DNA of 64,000 nucleotides from Pseudomonas linyingensis (GCF_900109175.1 NZ_FNZE01000005.1:124001-188000), one strand, 5' to 3'; counted from the stretch's first letter, positions 26,740 to 35,540 are shown. The notes: generated by a model not told the origin, from the sequence alone. Numbers and translations: made by a program.

Positions 26740-28917
26740 ATGAATCGTCGCCTGCACCTGCTGGTCAGCCTCCTGCTCAGCGCCCTGCTGCTGGGTTCCG
26801 CAGCCACCGGGCTGGTGCTGTCGGGCGCCAGCCTGACCGAACAGTTCGGCCAGCTGAGCGCGCCCGGCGACAGCGTGGCCGTCGTCGCCGAGCGCATAAG
26901 CCAGCAACTGCCGAACATCGAGCGCCTGGAGCGCAGCGCCAACGGCACCCTTCTCGCCACCCTCGGCGGCGACGTCGAGGAGCCGGTCCATGTCGTCGAT
27001 CCGGCCACCGGCGAGGATCTGGGACCCTACGCCCCGTCGGCTACCCTCGAGTGGCTGCGCGACCTGCACCGCGAGCTGCTGCTCGGCTCCACCGGACGCT
27101 GGCTGAGCGGCCTGGCCGCGCTGGCCCTGGTGCTGCTGACGCTCAGCGGCACCATTCTGCTGGCCCGCCGCCTCGGCGGCTGGCGGCACCTGCTGATGCC
27201 GATCCGCTCCGCCCAAGGCGCCTTGCACTGGCACACCGTGATCGCCCGCTGGGCGCTGCCGGGACTGGCCGTGCTGGCCGTCAGCGGCCTGTACCTGTCG
27301 GCGACCAGCCTGGGGCTGCTCGGCGACGGTTCGGACAACGAGCCAGCCTGGCCCGAAGGCATCCAGGCTGCCCCGCACCAGCAGGTCGGCAGCCTCGCGG
27401 CGCTGCGCCAGGTGGAGCTGGCCGAGCTGCGCGAGATGGAATTCCCCAATGCCGCGGACGACAGCCACTACTTCAGCCTGCGCACCGCCAGCGGCAGCGG
27501 CTTCGTCAACGCCGCGAGCGGCCAGTGGATCAGCTTCCAGCGCAACGGCGCGGCGCAGAACCTCTACGAAACCGCCTACGCCCTGCACACCGGCGAGGGC
27601 ATGCCGCTGTGGTCCCTCGCGCTGGCCGGCCTGGCACTGTCCACCCTGTTCCTCGGCGGCAGCGGCCTGCTCGGCTGGTGGCAGCGCCGCAGCCGGGCCG
27701 GCGTACAGGACCAGGGCGTGCCTGCCGAACAGGCCGAGGCGGTGATCCTGGTCGGCAGCCAGGGCGGCTCGACCTGGGCCTACGCCCGCCAGCTGCAGGC
27801 GCAGCTCGAAGCCGCCGGCTGGCCGGTGCACACCGCCGCCATGAACGCCGTGCAGGACGACTACCCGCAGGCGCGCTGCGTGCTGCTGCTCGCCGCCACC
27901 TATGGCGACGGCCAGGCGCCGGACAATGCCGGGCAGTTCCTCGACCGTCTGGCCACGGCCCGCTGGCCCGAGCGCGGCCTGCCGGTGGCAGTGCTCGGCT
28001 TCGGCGACCGCCAGTTCCCGCGCTTCTGCGCCTATGCCGAAGCGGTCGATCAGGCCCTGCAACAGCGCGGCTGCCAGCCGCTGCTGCCGCTGCAGCGTGT
28101 CGACCGCCAGGCCAGCGGGGAGCTGAACGCCTGGGCCTCTGCGCTCAGCGCACGCCTCGGCACCCCGCTGCGCCTGCAGTCGGCGCTGCTGCCGACCAGC
28201 GCCGTGCACCTGACCCTGCAACAGCGCCAGTGCTACAGCGAGCGCGGTGGCCAGCCGGCGGCGGTGCTGCGCTTCGCCGTGGCCCCCGGCGGCACCGACT
28301 TCGCCCCCGGCGATCTGCTGGCCATTCGCCCTCAGAGCGAGGCCGCACCGCGCCTGTACTCCATCGCCAGCGCCACTGACGATGGCTTCGTGGAGATCTG
28401 CGTGCGCCTGCATCCGCAGGGACTCTGCTCGAACTACCTGCACGCGCTGGAGCCGGGCGCCACGCTTGAGGCGAGCATCCAGGCGCATCCGGGCTTCCGC
28501 CCTCTGGCCGGCGAGCATCCAGTGCTGCTGATCGGCGCCGGGGTGGGCGTGGCGCCGCTGATCGGCTTCGTGCGCAAGAATGAGTCCCGCCGCCCCATCC
28601 AGCTCTACTGGGGCGGCCGCCACGCCAGCGACCAGCTGTATGGCGAGGAACTCCAGCAGTGCCTGGCGGACGGCCGCCTGCAGCGGCTGCAGCGGGCCTA
28701 CTCCCAGGGGCCGACGCCGGGCTTCGTGCAGGACCGCCTGCGCGAGGATGCCGCCAGCGTGCGCGCGCTGCTGCAACAGGGCGCCCAGGTACTGGTCTGC
28801 GGCTCGCGGGAGATGGCCGCCGGCGTGCGCGCCGTGCTGGAAACCCTGCTGGCCGAGATGGGCAGCAACCTCGATCAACTCAAGGCACAGGGGCGCTTCC
28901 GTGAAGACGTTTACTGA
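26740..28917 (+). CDS. PepSY-membrane / flavodoxin / FNR fusion oxidoreductase
   Basis: A 725-residue three-part protein. The first 310 residues form a PepSY_TM module with about four membrane helices. Next is a flavodoxin-like FMN domain (VILVGSQGGSTWA, LLAATYGDGQAPDNAGQF), then a cytochrome P450 reductase-like FAD/NADPH domain (PRLYSIAS, LLIGAGVGVAPLIGFV, LVCGSREMAAGVRA). Electrons should flow from NADPH through FAD and FMN into the membrane and out to the DUF2271 partner. It starts 18 bp after the DUF2271 gene and overlaps apbE by 17 bases. Confidence 0.93.
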   Translation: MNRRLHLLVSLLLSALLLGSAATGLVLSGASLTEQFGQLSAPGDSVAVVAERISQQLPNIERLERSANGTLLATLGGDVEEPVHVVDPATGEDLGPYAPSATLEWLRDLHRELLLGSTGRWLSGLAALALVLLTLSGTILLARRLGGWRHLLMPIRSAQGALHWHTVIARWALPGLAVLAVSGLYLSATSLGLLGDGSDNEPAWPEGIQAAPHQQVGSLAALRQVELAELREMEFPNAADDSHYFSLRTASGSGFVNAASGQWISFQRNGAAQNLYETAYALHTGEGMPLWSLALAGLALSTLFLGGSGLLGWWQRRSRAGVQDQGVPAEQAEAVILVGSQGGSTWAYARQLQAQLEAAGWPVHTAAMNAVQDDYPQARCVLLLAATYGDGQAPDNAGQFLDRLATARWPERGLPVAVLGFGDRQFPRFCAYAEAVDQALQQRGCQPLLPLQRVDRQASGELNAWASALSARLGTPLRLQSALLPTSAVHLTLQQRQCYSERGGQPAAVLRFAVAPGGTDFAPGDLLAIRPQSEAAPRLYSIASATDDGFVEICVRLHPQGLCSNYLHALEPGATLEASIQAHPGFRPLAGEHPVLLIGAGVGVAPLIGFVRKNESRRPIQLYWGGRHASDQLYGEELQQCLADGRLQRLQRAYSQGPTPGFVQDRLREDAASVRALLQQGAQVLVCGSREMAAGVRAVLETLLAEMGSNLDQLKAQGRFREDVY

Positions 28918-29824
28918 GGGTGAACCGCTGCAGCGCTACAGCCTGAGCGGGCCGACCATGGGCAGCCGCTTCGCCGCGGTGTTCTACGCCGCCGCCGGGC
29001 TCGACACCCAGCCCATCCAGGCCGAGCTGCAGGGGGCGGTGGACCGGGTCGATGGGCAGATGTCGACCTGGAAGCCGGACTCCACCCTGATGCGCCTGAA
29101 CCGGGCGCCGCTCGGCGAGTGGTTCGAGCTGCCGGACGAGCTGTACCAGGTGCTGCTCGCCGGCCTGCATGTCGGCAGCCTGTCGCACGGCGCCTTCGAC
29201 ATCGCCCTCGGCGCCCAGGTCGGCGCCTGGGGCTTCGGCCCGACGCCGTCAGGTGCAAGCGAAACGCCCCGTTGCCCCGCCGCCACCGCACTGACCCTCG
29301 ACCGCGAGCGCCGTGCCGTGCGCAAGAAAGTCGAGGTCAGCCTCGACCTCAATGGCATCGCCAAGGGCTTCGGCGTCGACGAGCTGGCCCGCGGCCTGGA
29401 ACGCCACGGCATCCAGCGCTATCTGGTCGGCATCGACGGCGAGCTGCGCGCCCGTGGCGAGAAGCCCGACGGCGCCTGGCGCGTCGCCCTGGAGAAGCCC
29501 GAGTACGGTCGGCGCGAGCCGTTCGCCAGCCTGGAGCTGGCTGACACCGCCCTCGCCACCTCCGGCGACTACCGCCACTGGCGCGAGCGCGACGGCCAGC
29601 GCTACTCGCACACCCTCGACCCGCACAGCGGCGCGCCGCTGCACAACGGCATCGCCTCGGTCAGCGTGCTGAGCGGCAGCTGCCTGTACGCCGACGCCTG
29701 GGCCACCGCGCTGATGGTGCTAGGCGTCGAACGCGGCGCCCGCCTCGCCCGCGAGCAGGGCTTGGGTGCGGTGTTCCTGGTGCGTGATGGCGAGGACATC
29801 CGCGAGGTCACCGTCGGACTCTGA
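28901..29824 (+). CDS. apbE: FAD:protein FMN transferase ApbE
   Basis: A 307-residue enzyme that moves FMN from FAD onto a Ser/Thr of target proteins. SGPTMGSRF, GAFDIALGAQVG, DLNGIAKGFGVD, GIDGELRARG and HTLDPHSGAPL are the family motifs, with Asp and Thr/Ser ligands for Mg. The start is GTG inside the upstream gene, after AGGGGCGCTTCC. No signal peptide or lipobox is visible and none is possible upstream in frame, although most ApbE proteins act outside the cytoplasm. Target is presumably the DUF2271 protein of the same operon, which creates a compartment puzzle. Confidence 0.93.
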   Translation: MKTFTEGEPLQRYSLSGPTMGSRFAAVFYAAAGLDTQPIQAELQGAVDRVDGQMSTWKPDSTLMRLNRAPLGEWFELPDELYQVLLAGLHVGSLSHGAFDIALGAQVGAWGFGPTPSGASETPRCPAATALTLDRERRAVRKKVEVSLDLNGIAKGFGVDELARGLERHGIQRYLVGIDGELRARGEKPDGAWRVALEKPEYGRREPFASLELADTALATSGDYRHWRERDGQRYSHTLDPHSGAPLHNGIASVSVLSGSCLYADAWATALMVLGVERGARLAREQGLGAVFLVRDGEDIREVTVGL

Positions 29825-29826
29825 CT

Positions 29827-30642
29827 TCAGATCCGCGCCAGCAGGGTACGCGCCTTGTCGATGGCGATCTGCGCCCGCTCCAGCGCGCCGACGCCCTGCT
29901 CGAGCAACTGCCGGCTAGGTACTTCCAGACTCAGCGGCAGATCGGCCGGCAAGGCGCGCAGCAGACCGAGCAGGTCGCAGTCGCCGTCGCCGGGGAAGCG
30001 CCGCTCGTTGCGCGCCTGGCGGAGGATCTCGTCCATGTCGTCCGGCACCGGACCGGCCACGTCGCACAGTTGGGCGTAGCGCATGCGCGAGGGATCGAGG
30101 CGGGCCAGGTCCTCCAGCCGCGAGCCCGAACGGTTGAAGTGGAAGGCGTCGACCAGCACGCAGCCGTTGGCACGCCCGGCGTTCTCCACGATGCGCATGG
30201 CTTGAACCAGGTCCCTGGCGTCGGTCCAGGGCATGAACTCCAAGTGCGGATAGAGGCCGAAGCCGCCCGCCAGGTCGCAGAAGGCCGCGAAGTTCTCGGT
30301 CAGCCGCGCCTCGTCGGGATCGTTGCCGGCCACCAGCACCGTGCTGGCCCCCAGTTCGGCGCCGGCGGCGAGGATCGGCTCGAAGTCGGCGACCCGAGTC
30401 TCGGGCTTCAGGCGCAGGATCTCGATATCGAATACCTGCACACCGCTGTCGCGCAGGCGCGCCTGGGTCTGCCGGCGCAGGCCGGCGTCGGCCACCAGCG
30501 AGAAGTGGTGCTCCTCGGCGGTCGCTGGCACCAGGCGCAGGCCGACGTGGCTGTAGCCGGCACGGGCGGCCACCTCGACCATGTCCGGCGGGGACAGTTC
30601 GAGCACGGTCAGGGCGGCGAGGGAAAGGTTGCGTTCGCTCAT
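29827..30642 (-). CDS. Sugar phosphate isomerase/epimerase-like TIM barrel (candidate 3-dehydroshikimate dehydratase)
   Basis: A 271-residue xylose-isomerase-like TIM barrel. Metal-ligand positions are visible as Glu in YPHLEFMPW, Asp and His in LVDAFHFNRSGS, and Glu in PLSLEVPSR. The fold is shared by sugar epimerases, inosose dehydratases and the AsbF/QsuB 3-dehydroshikimate dehydratases. Because this window encodes quinate/shikimate oxidation elsewhere but no other 3-dehydroshikimate dehydratase, that activity is an attractive guess, not a demonstration. It lies 13 bp after a Gfo/Idh/MocA dehydrogenase on the same strand. Confidence 0.85.
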   Translation of the reverse strand: MSERNLSLAALTVLELSPPDMVEVAARAGYSHVGLRLVPATAEEHHFSLVADAGLRRQTQARLRDSGVQVFDIEILRLKPETRVADFEPILAAGAELGASTVLVAGNDPDEARLTENFAAFCDLAGGFGLYPHLEFMPWTDARDLVQAMRIVENAGRANGCVLVDAFHFNRSGSRLEDLARLDPSRMRYAQLCDVAGPVPDDMDEILRQARNERRFPGDGDCDLLGLLRALPADLPLSLEVPSRQLLEQGVGALERAQIAIDKARTLLARI

Positions 30643-30655
30643 GGCGGTTCTCTTC

Positions 30656-31714
30656 TTATTGGACGGAAAGGAGTTCGGGGGCACAGGCGCGGCCGCTCGC
30701 GGCGGCGCGCTGGATGGCTTCGAGCAGCGCCAAGGTGTTGCCGGCATCGGCGGCGCTGACCAGCGGCGCCTGCTCGCCGCGGGCGACGCGGACGAAATGC
30801 TCGAGCTGGCAACGCAGCGCCTCGGCGGGGGTGAAGCTTTCCTGGCTGCTCAGCAGCGGCTGGTGCCAGCCGGCGCCGGGCTCGGCGTACTGCCAGCGCC
30901 TGAGCTGCGGGATGCTCAGCGCGCCGCGGGTGCCGGCCAGCAGGTAGCACGGCTGATCGGCCTGACGCGGATAGACCGGGTTCTCGCCGGAATCCAGCTC
31001 CCAGCTCCAGGGCGCGGCCACCGCATCGGAGCCGGTCAGGGTGCCGAGGGCGCCGTTGGCGAAGCGCAGCAACACTGCGGCACTGTCCTCGTTGGCGAAG
31101 CCGCGCACGCCATCGCTGGTGATCGCCTGCACCTCGGCCACCTCGCCGCACAGGTGGCGCAGCAGGTCGAGGTCGTGGATCAGATTGGTGAGCAGCATCC
31201 CGGCGCCTGGCTCGCGGCGCCAGGCGACGTCGAAGTAGCTGTCCGGCTTCTGCAGCTGCCACAGCGCGGTGACCGTGGTCAGCCGACCGAGGCAGCCGTC
31301 CTGCACCAGCTCGCGGGCGCGGGCGATCAGCGGGTTGTGGCGACGATGGTGACCGACCAGCACCGGCACGCCGCTGTCTGCCGAGGCGGCGACCAGCTCG
31401 CGCACCTCGTCGAGGTGCACGCCGACCGGCTTTTCCAGCAGCACCGGCACACCGGCGGCGATGCAGTCCAGCGCGGTGGCCACGTGCAGGGCGTTGGGGT
31501 TGGCGACGATGACCGCCTGCGGGCGGACCTCGTCGAGCATCCGCCGGTGCTCGGCGAAGTACGCCACCTCGCATTCGGCGGCGAACGCCACAGCCTGTGG
31601 GCCGGGATCGGCCACCGCGCAGAGCCGGGCTTCGGGCAGGTCCTTGAGGTGCTGATGGTGCTGGCGTCCCATGACGCCAGCACCGATCAGGGCGATACGC
31701 AGTGGCTCGGCCAA
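30656..31714 (-). CDS. Gfo/Idh/MocA family oxidoreductase
   Basis: A 352-residue NAD(P)-dependent dehydrogenase. ALIGAGVMGRQH is the Rossmann motif, LLEKPVGVHLDE contains the catalytic Lys of the EKP motif, and LLTNLIHDLDLLRHL provides the downstream His/Asp site. Relatives oxidise inositols, sugars and other cyclic polyols. It forms a two-gene operon with the TIM-barrel protein. A perfect TAGAACCTAGTTCTA palindrome lies 85 bp upstream of its ATG and resembles the operators before the flavoprotein and tctB genes. Confidence 0.92.
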   Translation of the reverse strand: MAEPLRIALIGAGVMGRQHHQHLKDLPEARLCAVADPGPQAVAFAAECEVAYFAEHRRMLDEVRPQAVIVANPNALHVATALDCIAAGVPVLLEKPVGVHLDEVRELVAASADSGVPVLVGHHRRHNPLIARARELVQDGCLGRLTTVTALWQLQKPDSYFDVAWRREPGAGMLLTNLIHDLDLLRHLCGEVAEVQAITSDGVRGFANEDSAAVLLRFANGALGTLTGSDAVAAPWSWELDSGENPVYPRQADQPCYLLAGTRGALSIPQLRRWQYAEPGAGWHQPLLSSQESFTPAEALRCQLEHFVRVARGEQAPLVSAADAGNTLALLEAIQRAAASGRACAPELLSVQ

Positions 31715-31798
31715 GGCGGGTTCCTCTTGTTGTTGTCGGTGGCGAGCGGGGAGGCTCGCCAGTGCAGCGCGCAGCTCCCGAGTGCTTCTTGCGACATT

Positions 31799-31813
31799 TA
31801 GAACCTAGTTCTA
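31799..31813. promoter_or_regulatory. Palindromic operator TAGAACCTAGTTCTA
   Basis: A 15-bp perfect palindrome upstream of the Gfo/Idh-TIM-barrel operon. It is the same type as TTGGAACCATGTTCCAA before the flavoprotein gene and GAAACCAGGTTCC before tctB. Confidence 0.55.
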
Positions 31814-31964
31814 TTTTCAGGCAAGACGCGCAGAGCCATGTCCGTTCGATTAACGAACAACCGGCTGCAGCAAGGACAGCAGGCCACGGCCGGCTCGCCA
31901 TGGAGCCGGACGGGTTGTCCGGGAAGACTCAAGAGAGTGAGAGCAAGAGAGATCGCGGGCCGCT

Positions 31965-32378
31965 ATGATCGATTTCATGACGCTGCCTTTCCCGATCCGC
32001 CAGCCCTGCCCGCCCGGCGCCTGCATCTGCGGGCACGAACGGCTGCTGGCGGCAGACGGCGACGACCTGCGCATCCTGCGTCTGACCCGCCAGGAGGAAA
32101 AGCGCCTGCTGGAGCGTCTGGAAAACATCGCGAGCCTGGACGACCTCGAGCACATGCAGCGGCGGATGTACGAGCAGCTGGGCATCCGCCTGCACATCGC
32201 CCCAGGCTTCAACGAGGTGCGCAGCATGCGCGGCATCGCCATTCACATCGACGAACTGCCCGGCCTGTGCCGCAAGACCCGCCAGTCGATCCCGGCGGCG
32301 ATCCGCCGCGGGCTGGCCAAGCATCCGGAGATCGCCTGGCGGCTGCTCGATGCGCATGACCTGTTGCGCGATGCCTGA
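31965..32378 (+). CDS. Conserved hypothetical protein with CPPGAC-x-C motif
   Basis: A 137-residue soluble protein with no family I can name with certainty. It opens with three cysteines in CPPGACIC (residues 15, 20 and 22), then CGHERLL and a helical, charged body (RLTRQEEKRLLERLENI). The C-terminal part, IPAAIRRGLAKHPEIAWRLLDAHDLLRDA, looks helical. The Cys cluster suggests a metal or redox site. A second ATG four codons in is an alternative start. It stands alone between the Gfo/Idh promoter and the aconitase gene. Coding is supported by high-GC third positions. Confidence 0.65.
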   Translation: MIDFMTLPFPIRQPCPPGACICGHERLLAADGDDLRILRLTRQEEKRLLERLENIASLDDLEHMQRRMYEQLGIRLHIAPGFNEVRSMRGIAIHIDELPGLCRKTRQSIPAAIRRGLAKHPEIAWRLLDAHDLLRDA

Positions 32379-32536
32379 GCGGATCCTGGGGGCGGTCGGA
32401 GCATGCCGTTATTAAAAAACACACTGGGATAACGAATACTCCGTTCACAAGCCCGGTCCGGCTATTTACCGGGATAAGGTGCGGGTGTCTTATAGACGGT
32501 GGGTAATGCGTCCTTATCTCCGCCAGGAGACGTCCC

Positions 32537-34477
32537 ATGCCGCAAAACGTCACCCAGAAACTGATCGCCTCGCACCTGCTCGAAGGAACGATGCGCGAGG
32601 GTGAATCGATCGCCCTGAAAATCGACCAGACCCTCACCCAGGACGCCACCGGCACCATGGTGATGCTCGAACTCGAGGCGATGGGCCTCGAGCGCGCCAG
32701 GACCGAGGTCTCGGTGCAGTACGTCGACCACAACCTGCTGCAGACCGACTTCAAGAACGCCGACGACCACCTGTTCCTGCAGAGCGCCTGCCGGCGTTTC
32801 GGCATCTGGTTCAGCCGGCCGGGCAACGGGGTGAGCCACCCGGTGCACATGGAACACTTCGGCAAGCCCGGCCGCACCCTGCTCGGCTCCGACAGCCACA
32901 GCTGCGCGGCCGGCTCGATGGGCATGCTCGCCATCGGCGCCGGCGGCCTGGAAGTGGCGCTGGCGATCGCCGGCGAGCCCTTCCACGTCAGGATGCCGCG
33001 CATCGTCGGCGTCCGCCTGACCGGGCGCCTGCCCGACTGGGTCAGCGCCAAGGACGTCATCCTGGAAATGCTGCGTCGCTACGATGTCAGCGGAGGGGTG
33101 GGCAAGATCTTCGAGTACTACGGCGACGGGCTTGAAGGCCTGAGCGCCATGGATCGCCACGTCATCGCCAACATGGGTGCGGAACTCGGGGCGACGACCA
33201 GCGTGTTCCCCGCCGATCACGTGCTGAGGGCGTTTCTCGCCTCCCGCGGCCGCGAAGAGGACTGGAGCGAACTGCTCGCCGACCCCGCCGCCGACTACGA
33301 CGAGGAGATCGAGATCGACCTCGCCACGCTGGTGCCGCTGATCGCCTGCCCCAGCAGCCCCGGCAACGTGGTCCCGGTCAGCGAGGTGGCCGGCAGGCCG
33401 GTGCACCAGTGCGTGGTCGGCTCCTCGGCCAACCCGGGCCTGCGCGATTTCGCCATCGTGGCGATGATGCTCGAGCAGCATGGCGTCCATGCGGACGTCT
33501 CCCTAGACGTCAACCCCACCTCGCGGCAGATCCTCGAAAACCTCGCCGCGCTGGGCTACCTCGGCACCCTCGTCCACCGCGGCGCGCGCATCCACCAGGC
33601 CGGCTGCGGTGGCTGCATCGGCATGGGCGAGGCCCCGGCGACGGAAAGCATCAGCCTGCGCACCATGCCGCGCAACTTCCCCGGCCGCTCGGGCACCAAG
33701 GAGGACAAGGTCTACCTGTGCAGCCCGGAGACCGCCGCCGCCGCGGCGATCACCGGGGTCATCACCGATCCGCGTACCCTCGGCTTCCCCTACCCCCAGT
33801 TCAAGGAGCCCGAGCGCTACCTCCTCAACACCGAGGCGCTCGCCCCGCCGGCCGAGGATGGCCGGCTGGTCGCCCTGATCAAGGGGCCCAACATCGCCTC
33901 GCTGCCCGAGTTCGATCCGCTGCCGGAGGCGCTCGCGGGACCGGTACTGATCAAGACCGGCGACAACGTCTCGACCGACGAGATCATGCCGGCGGGGGCC
34001 AAGGTGCTGCCGCTGCGCAGCAACATTCCCGAGATATCGAAGTTCACCTTCTACCAGCTCGACGAGAGCTACTACGAGCGAGCCATGCAGTTGAAGGGCG
34101 GCGCGTCCTTCATCGTCGGCGGCGACAACTATGGCCAGGGTTCGAGCCGCGAACACGCCGCCCTCGCGCCGCGCTACCTCGGCGTGCGCGCGGTACTGGC
34201 GAAGAGCTTCGCGCGCATCCACTGGCAGAACCTGTGCAACTTCGGCATCGTGCCGCTGACTTTCGACAAGGACGCCGACTACGAGGCGATCCAGCCCGGC
34301 GACCAGCTGACGATGCCCGGGATCAGGGAGGAGATCCAGCGCGGCGAGAGCGTCACCGTGGTCAACGCCACGCAGGGATCCACCTTCACCATGCGCCATG
34401 CCATGACGCCACGGCAGGTGCAGATGGTCCTCGCGGGCAGCATCATCAAGATGAGCCGCGGCAGCCCGCAGGCGTAG
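32537..34477 (+). CDS. Aconitase-family hydratase lacking one Fe-S cysteine
   Basis: A 646-residue single-chain aconitase of the short (archaeal or Aquifex-like) type. SDSHSC near 118-123, QGSSREHAALAPRY in the swivel domain and KSFARIHWQNL follow the aconitase active site. Cluster ligands Cys357 and Cys360 are present as CGGCIGMG (usually CGPCIG). The third ligand, normally in GSCTN, is replaced: residues 295-299 are GSSAN. A Cys three residues before that glycine (HQCVVG) is the only nearby candidate. It may have a changed cluster or substrate. A GGAGACGTCCC site precedes the ATG. It lies near IclR and a tricarboxylate transporter, suggesting a citrate-like or aconitate-like substrate. Confidence 0.88.
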   Translation: MPQNVTQKLIASHLLEGTMREGESIALKIDQTLTQDATGTMVMLELEAMGLERARTEVSVQYVDHNLLQTDFKNADDHLFLQSACRRFGIWFSRPGNGVSHPVHMEHFGKPGRTLLGSDSHSCAAGSMGMLAIGAGGLEVALAIAGEPFHVRMPRIVGVRLTGRLPDWVSAKDVILEMLRRYDVSGGVGKIFEYYGDGLEGLSAMDRHVIANMGAELGATTSVFPADHVLRAFLASRGREEDWSELLADPAADYDEEIEIDLATLVPLIACPSSPGNVVPVSEVAGRPVHQCVVGSSANPGLRDFAIVAMMLEQHGVHADVSLDVNPTSRQILENLAALGYLGTLVHRGARIHQAGCGGCIGMGEAPATESISLRTMPRNFPGRSGTKEDKVYLCSPETAAAAAITGVITDPRTLGFPYPQFKEPERYLLNTEALAPPAEDGRLVALIKGPNIASLPEFDPLPEALAGPVLIKTGDNVSTDEIMPAGAKVLPLRSNIPEISKFTFYQLDESYYERAMQLKGGASFIVGGDNYGQGSSREHAALAPRYLGVRAVLAKSFARIHWQNLCNFGIVPLTFDKDADYEAIQPGDQLTMPGIREEIQRGESVTVVNATQGSTFTMRHAMTPRQVQMVLAGSIIKMSRGSPQA

Positions 34478-34594
34478 CAGCCGCGGCGCTGCCCATGCCC
34501 GGCCCATCAACGAGCTCCGGCCGTTGCCCACATCGCACTGGCGCGGTCAGGCAACCGCCCGCCTCGCCCGGAGACCGGCGGCACACCGCATAGC

Positions 34595-35371
34595 TCAGGA
34601 AAACAGCTCCGAAGCCTGGCTGGCCTGCGACAGCTCCTCGCCGGCCTCCAGCAGGCGCGGCGCCAGTGCGTGCATGCGCGCTTCGCCGAGGCGGGCGCTG
34701 GGGCCGGCGAGGCTGAGCACGCCGATGGGGTGCTGGTCGCGCGGGTGGCGGATCACCGAGGCCATGGCGGCGGTGCCCACCGCCGAGCTTTCCATCACCC
34801 AGGCGTAGCCATGCTGGCGGGCCAGCTGCAGGCGCTTGAGCAGCGCGGCCTCGCTGCGCGGGGCGTTGGGGCCCAGTTCCGCCGGATCGACCGGGGTCTG
34901 CCGTGCCACCTTCGCCAGCGCCTGTTCGTCGCCCATGCTGGCCAGCCAGGCGTGCCCGGAGGCGGTGGAGGACAGCGGCGCGTCACGGCCCATGTCCGGG
35001 TCGTAGCGCAGCCCACCGCGGGCGCCCTGGGACTTGGCAATCCAGGTCAGGCGCTCGCCGTCGATCACGCCCAGGCGCACCAGCTCGCCGGTTTCCTCGG
35101 CCAGGCGGTCGAGAATCGGCTGGACCACGTCCGCGCCGCTGTTGGCCAGGTAACGGAAGCCCAGCGCCACCAGCTTGGTGGACAACTGGTAGCGGCTGCT
35201 CTGCGGGTCCTGGCGCACGTAGCCGAGGCGGATCAGCTCGGCGAGCATGCGGTGGGTGGCGCTCTTGGGGATCTGCAGCTGGTCGGCCAGGGCCTGCATG
35301 GGCATCCCGCCAGGGTCGGCGGTCAGGCTTTCCAGAAGACTCAGTGCGCGTTCGATTTGACTGCCTGCCAT
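34595..35371 (-). CDS. IclR-family transcriptional regulator
   Basis: A 258-residue regulator with an N-terminal winged helix (QALADQLQIPKSATHRMLAELIRLGYV) and a C-terminal IclR effector domain (GRDAPLSSTASGHAWLA). It is divergent from the tctBAC genes across a 495-bp gap that holds one IclR-type box and one GAAACCAGGTTCC element, the obvious candidates for its operators. It may also act on the flavoprotein and Gfo/Idh promoters that carry the same GAACC-type palindrome. Ligand unknown, probably the transported acid or its product. Confidence 0.94.
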   Translation of the reverse strand: MAGSQIERALSLLESLTADPGGMPMQALADQLQIPKSATHRMLAELIRLGYVRQDPQSSRYQLSTKLVALGFRYLANSGADVVQPILDRLAEETGELVRLGVIDGERLTWIAKSQGARGGLRYDPDMGRDAPLSSTASGHAWLASMGDEQALAKVARQTPVDPAELGPNAPRSEAALLKRLQLARQHGYAWVMESSAVGTAAMASVIRHPRDQHPIGVLSLAGPSARLGEARMHALAPRLLEAGEELSQASQASELFS

Positions 35372-35477
35372 GTTGGGTATCCAAGCGTTAGATGCGGAGA
35401 TTCTAAAAGAGCCCGCGTTCTGGCGGAAACAGCGCGCTCCGGAGCGGGTTCAGGACCGGCAATGGCGAAAATGTTCC

Positions 35478-35508
35478 AACCGGTTAGTTTTTGTTCGGTT
35501 ATCGGGCA
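35478..35508. promoter_or_regulatory. AACCGGTTAG element plus IclR-type box upstream of tctB
   Basis: AACCGGTTAG is followed after TTTT by TGTTCGGTTATCGGGCA. The whole 31-bp block matches the one before the MFS gene at 57.7 kb at 25 positions, with the same spacing. Confidence 0.6.
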
Positions 35509-35523
35509 TCCCGAATTGTATTT

Positions 35524-35540
35524 ATGAAACCAGGTTCCAA
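35524..35540. promoter_or_regulatory. GAACC-type operator upstream of tctB
   Basis: ATGAAACCAGGTTCCAA is nearly palindromic; one base change in the left arm would make GGAACC-A-GGTTCC. The right half plus flank GGTTCCAATAAT is repeated (reverse strand) before the flavoprotein gene at 39.0 kb. Confidence 0.5.

Noticed and set aside
30581-31801. Long open frame on the plus strand opposite the TIM-barrel and Gfo/Idh genes
   Set aside because: It is the antisense shadow of two well-recognised genes in GC-rich DNA and has no family motifs.
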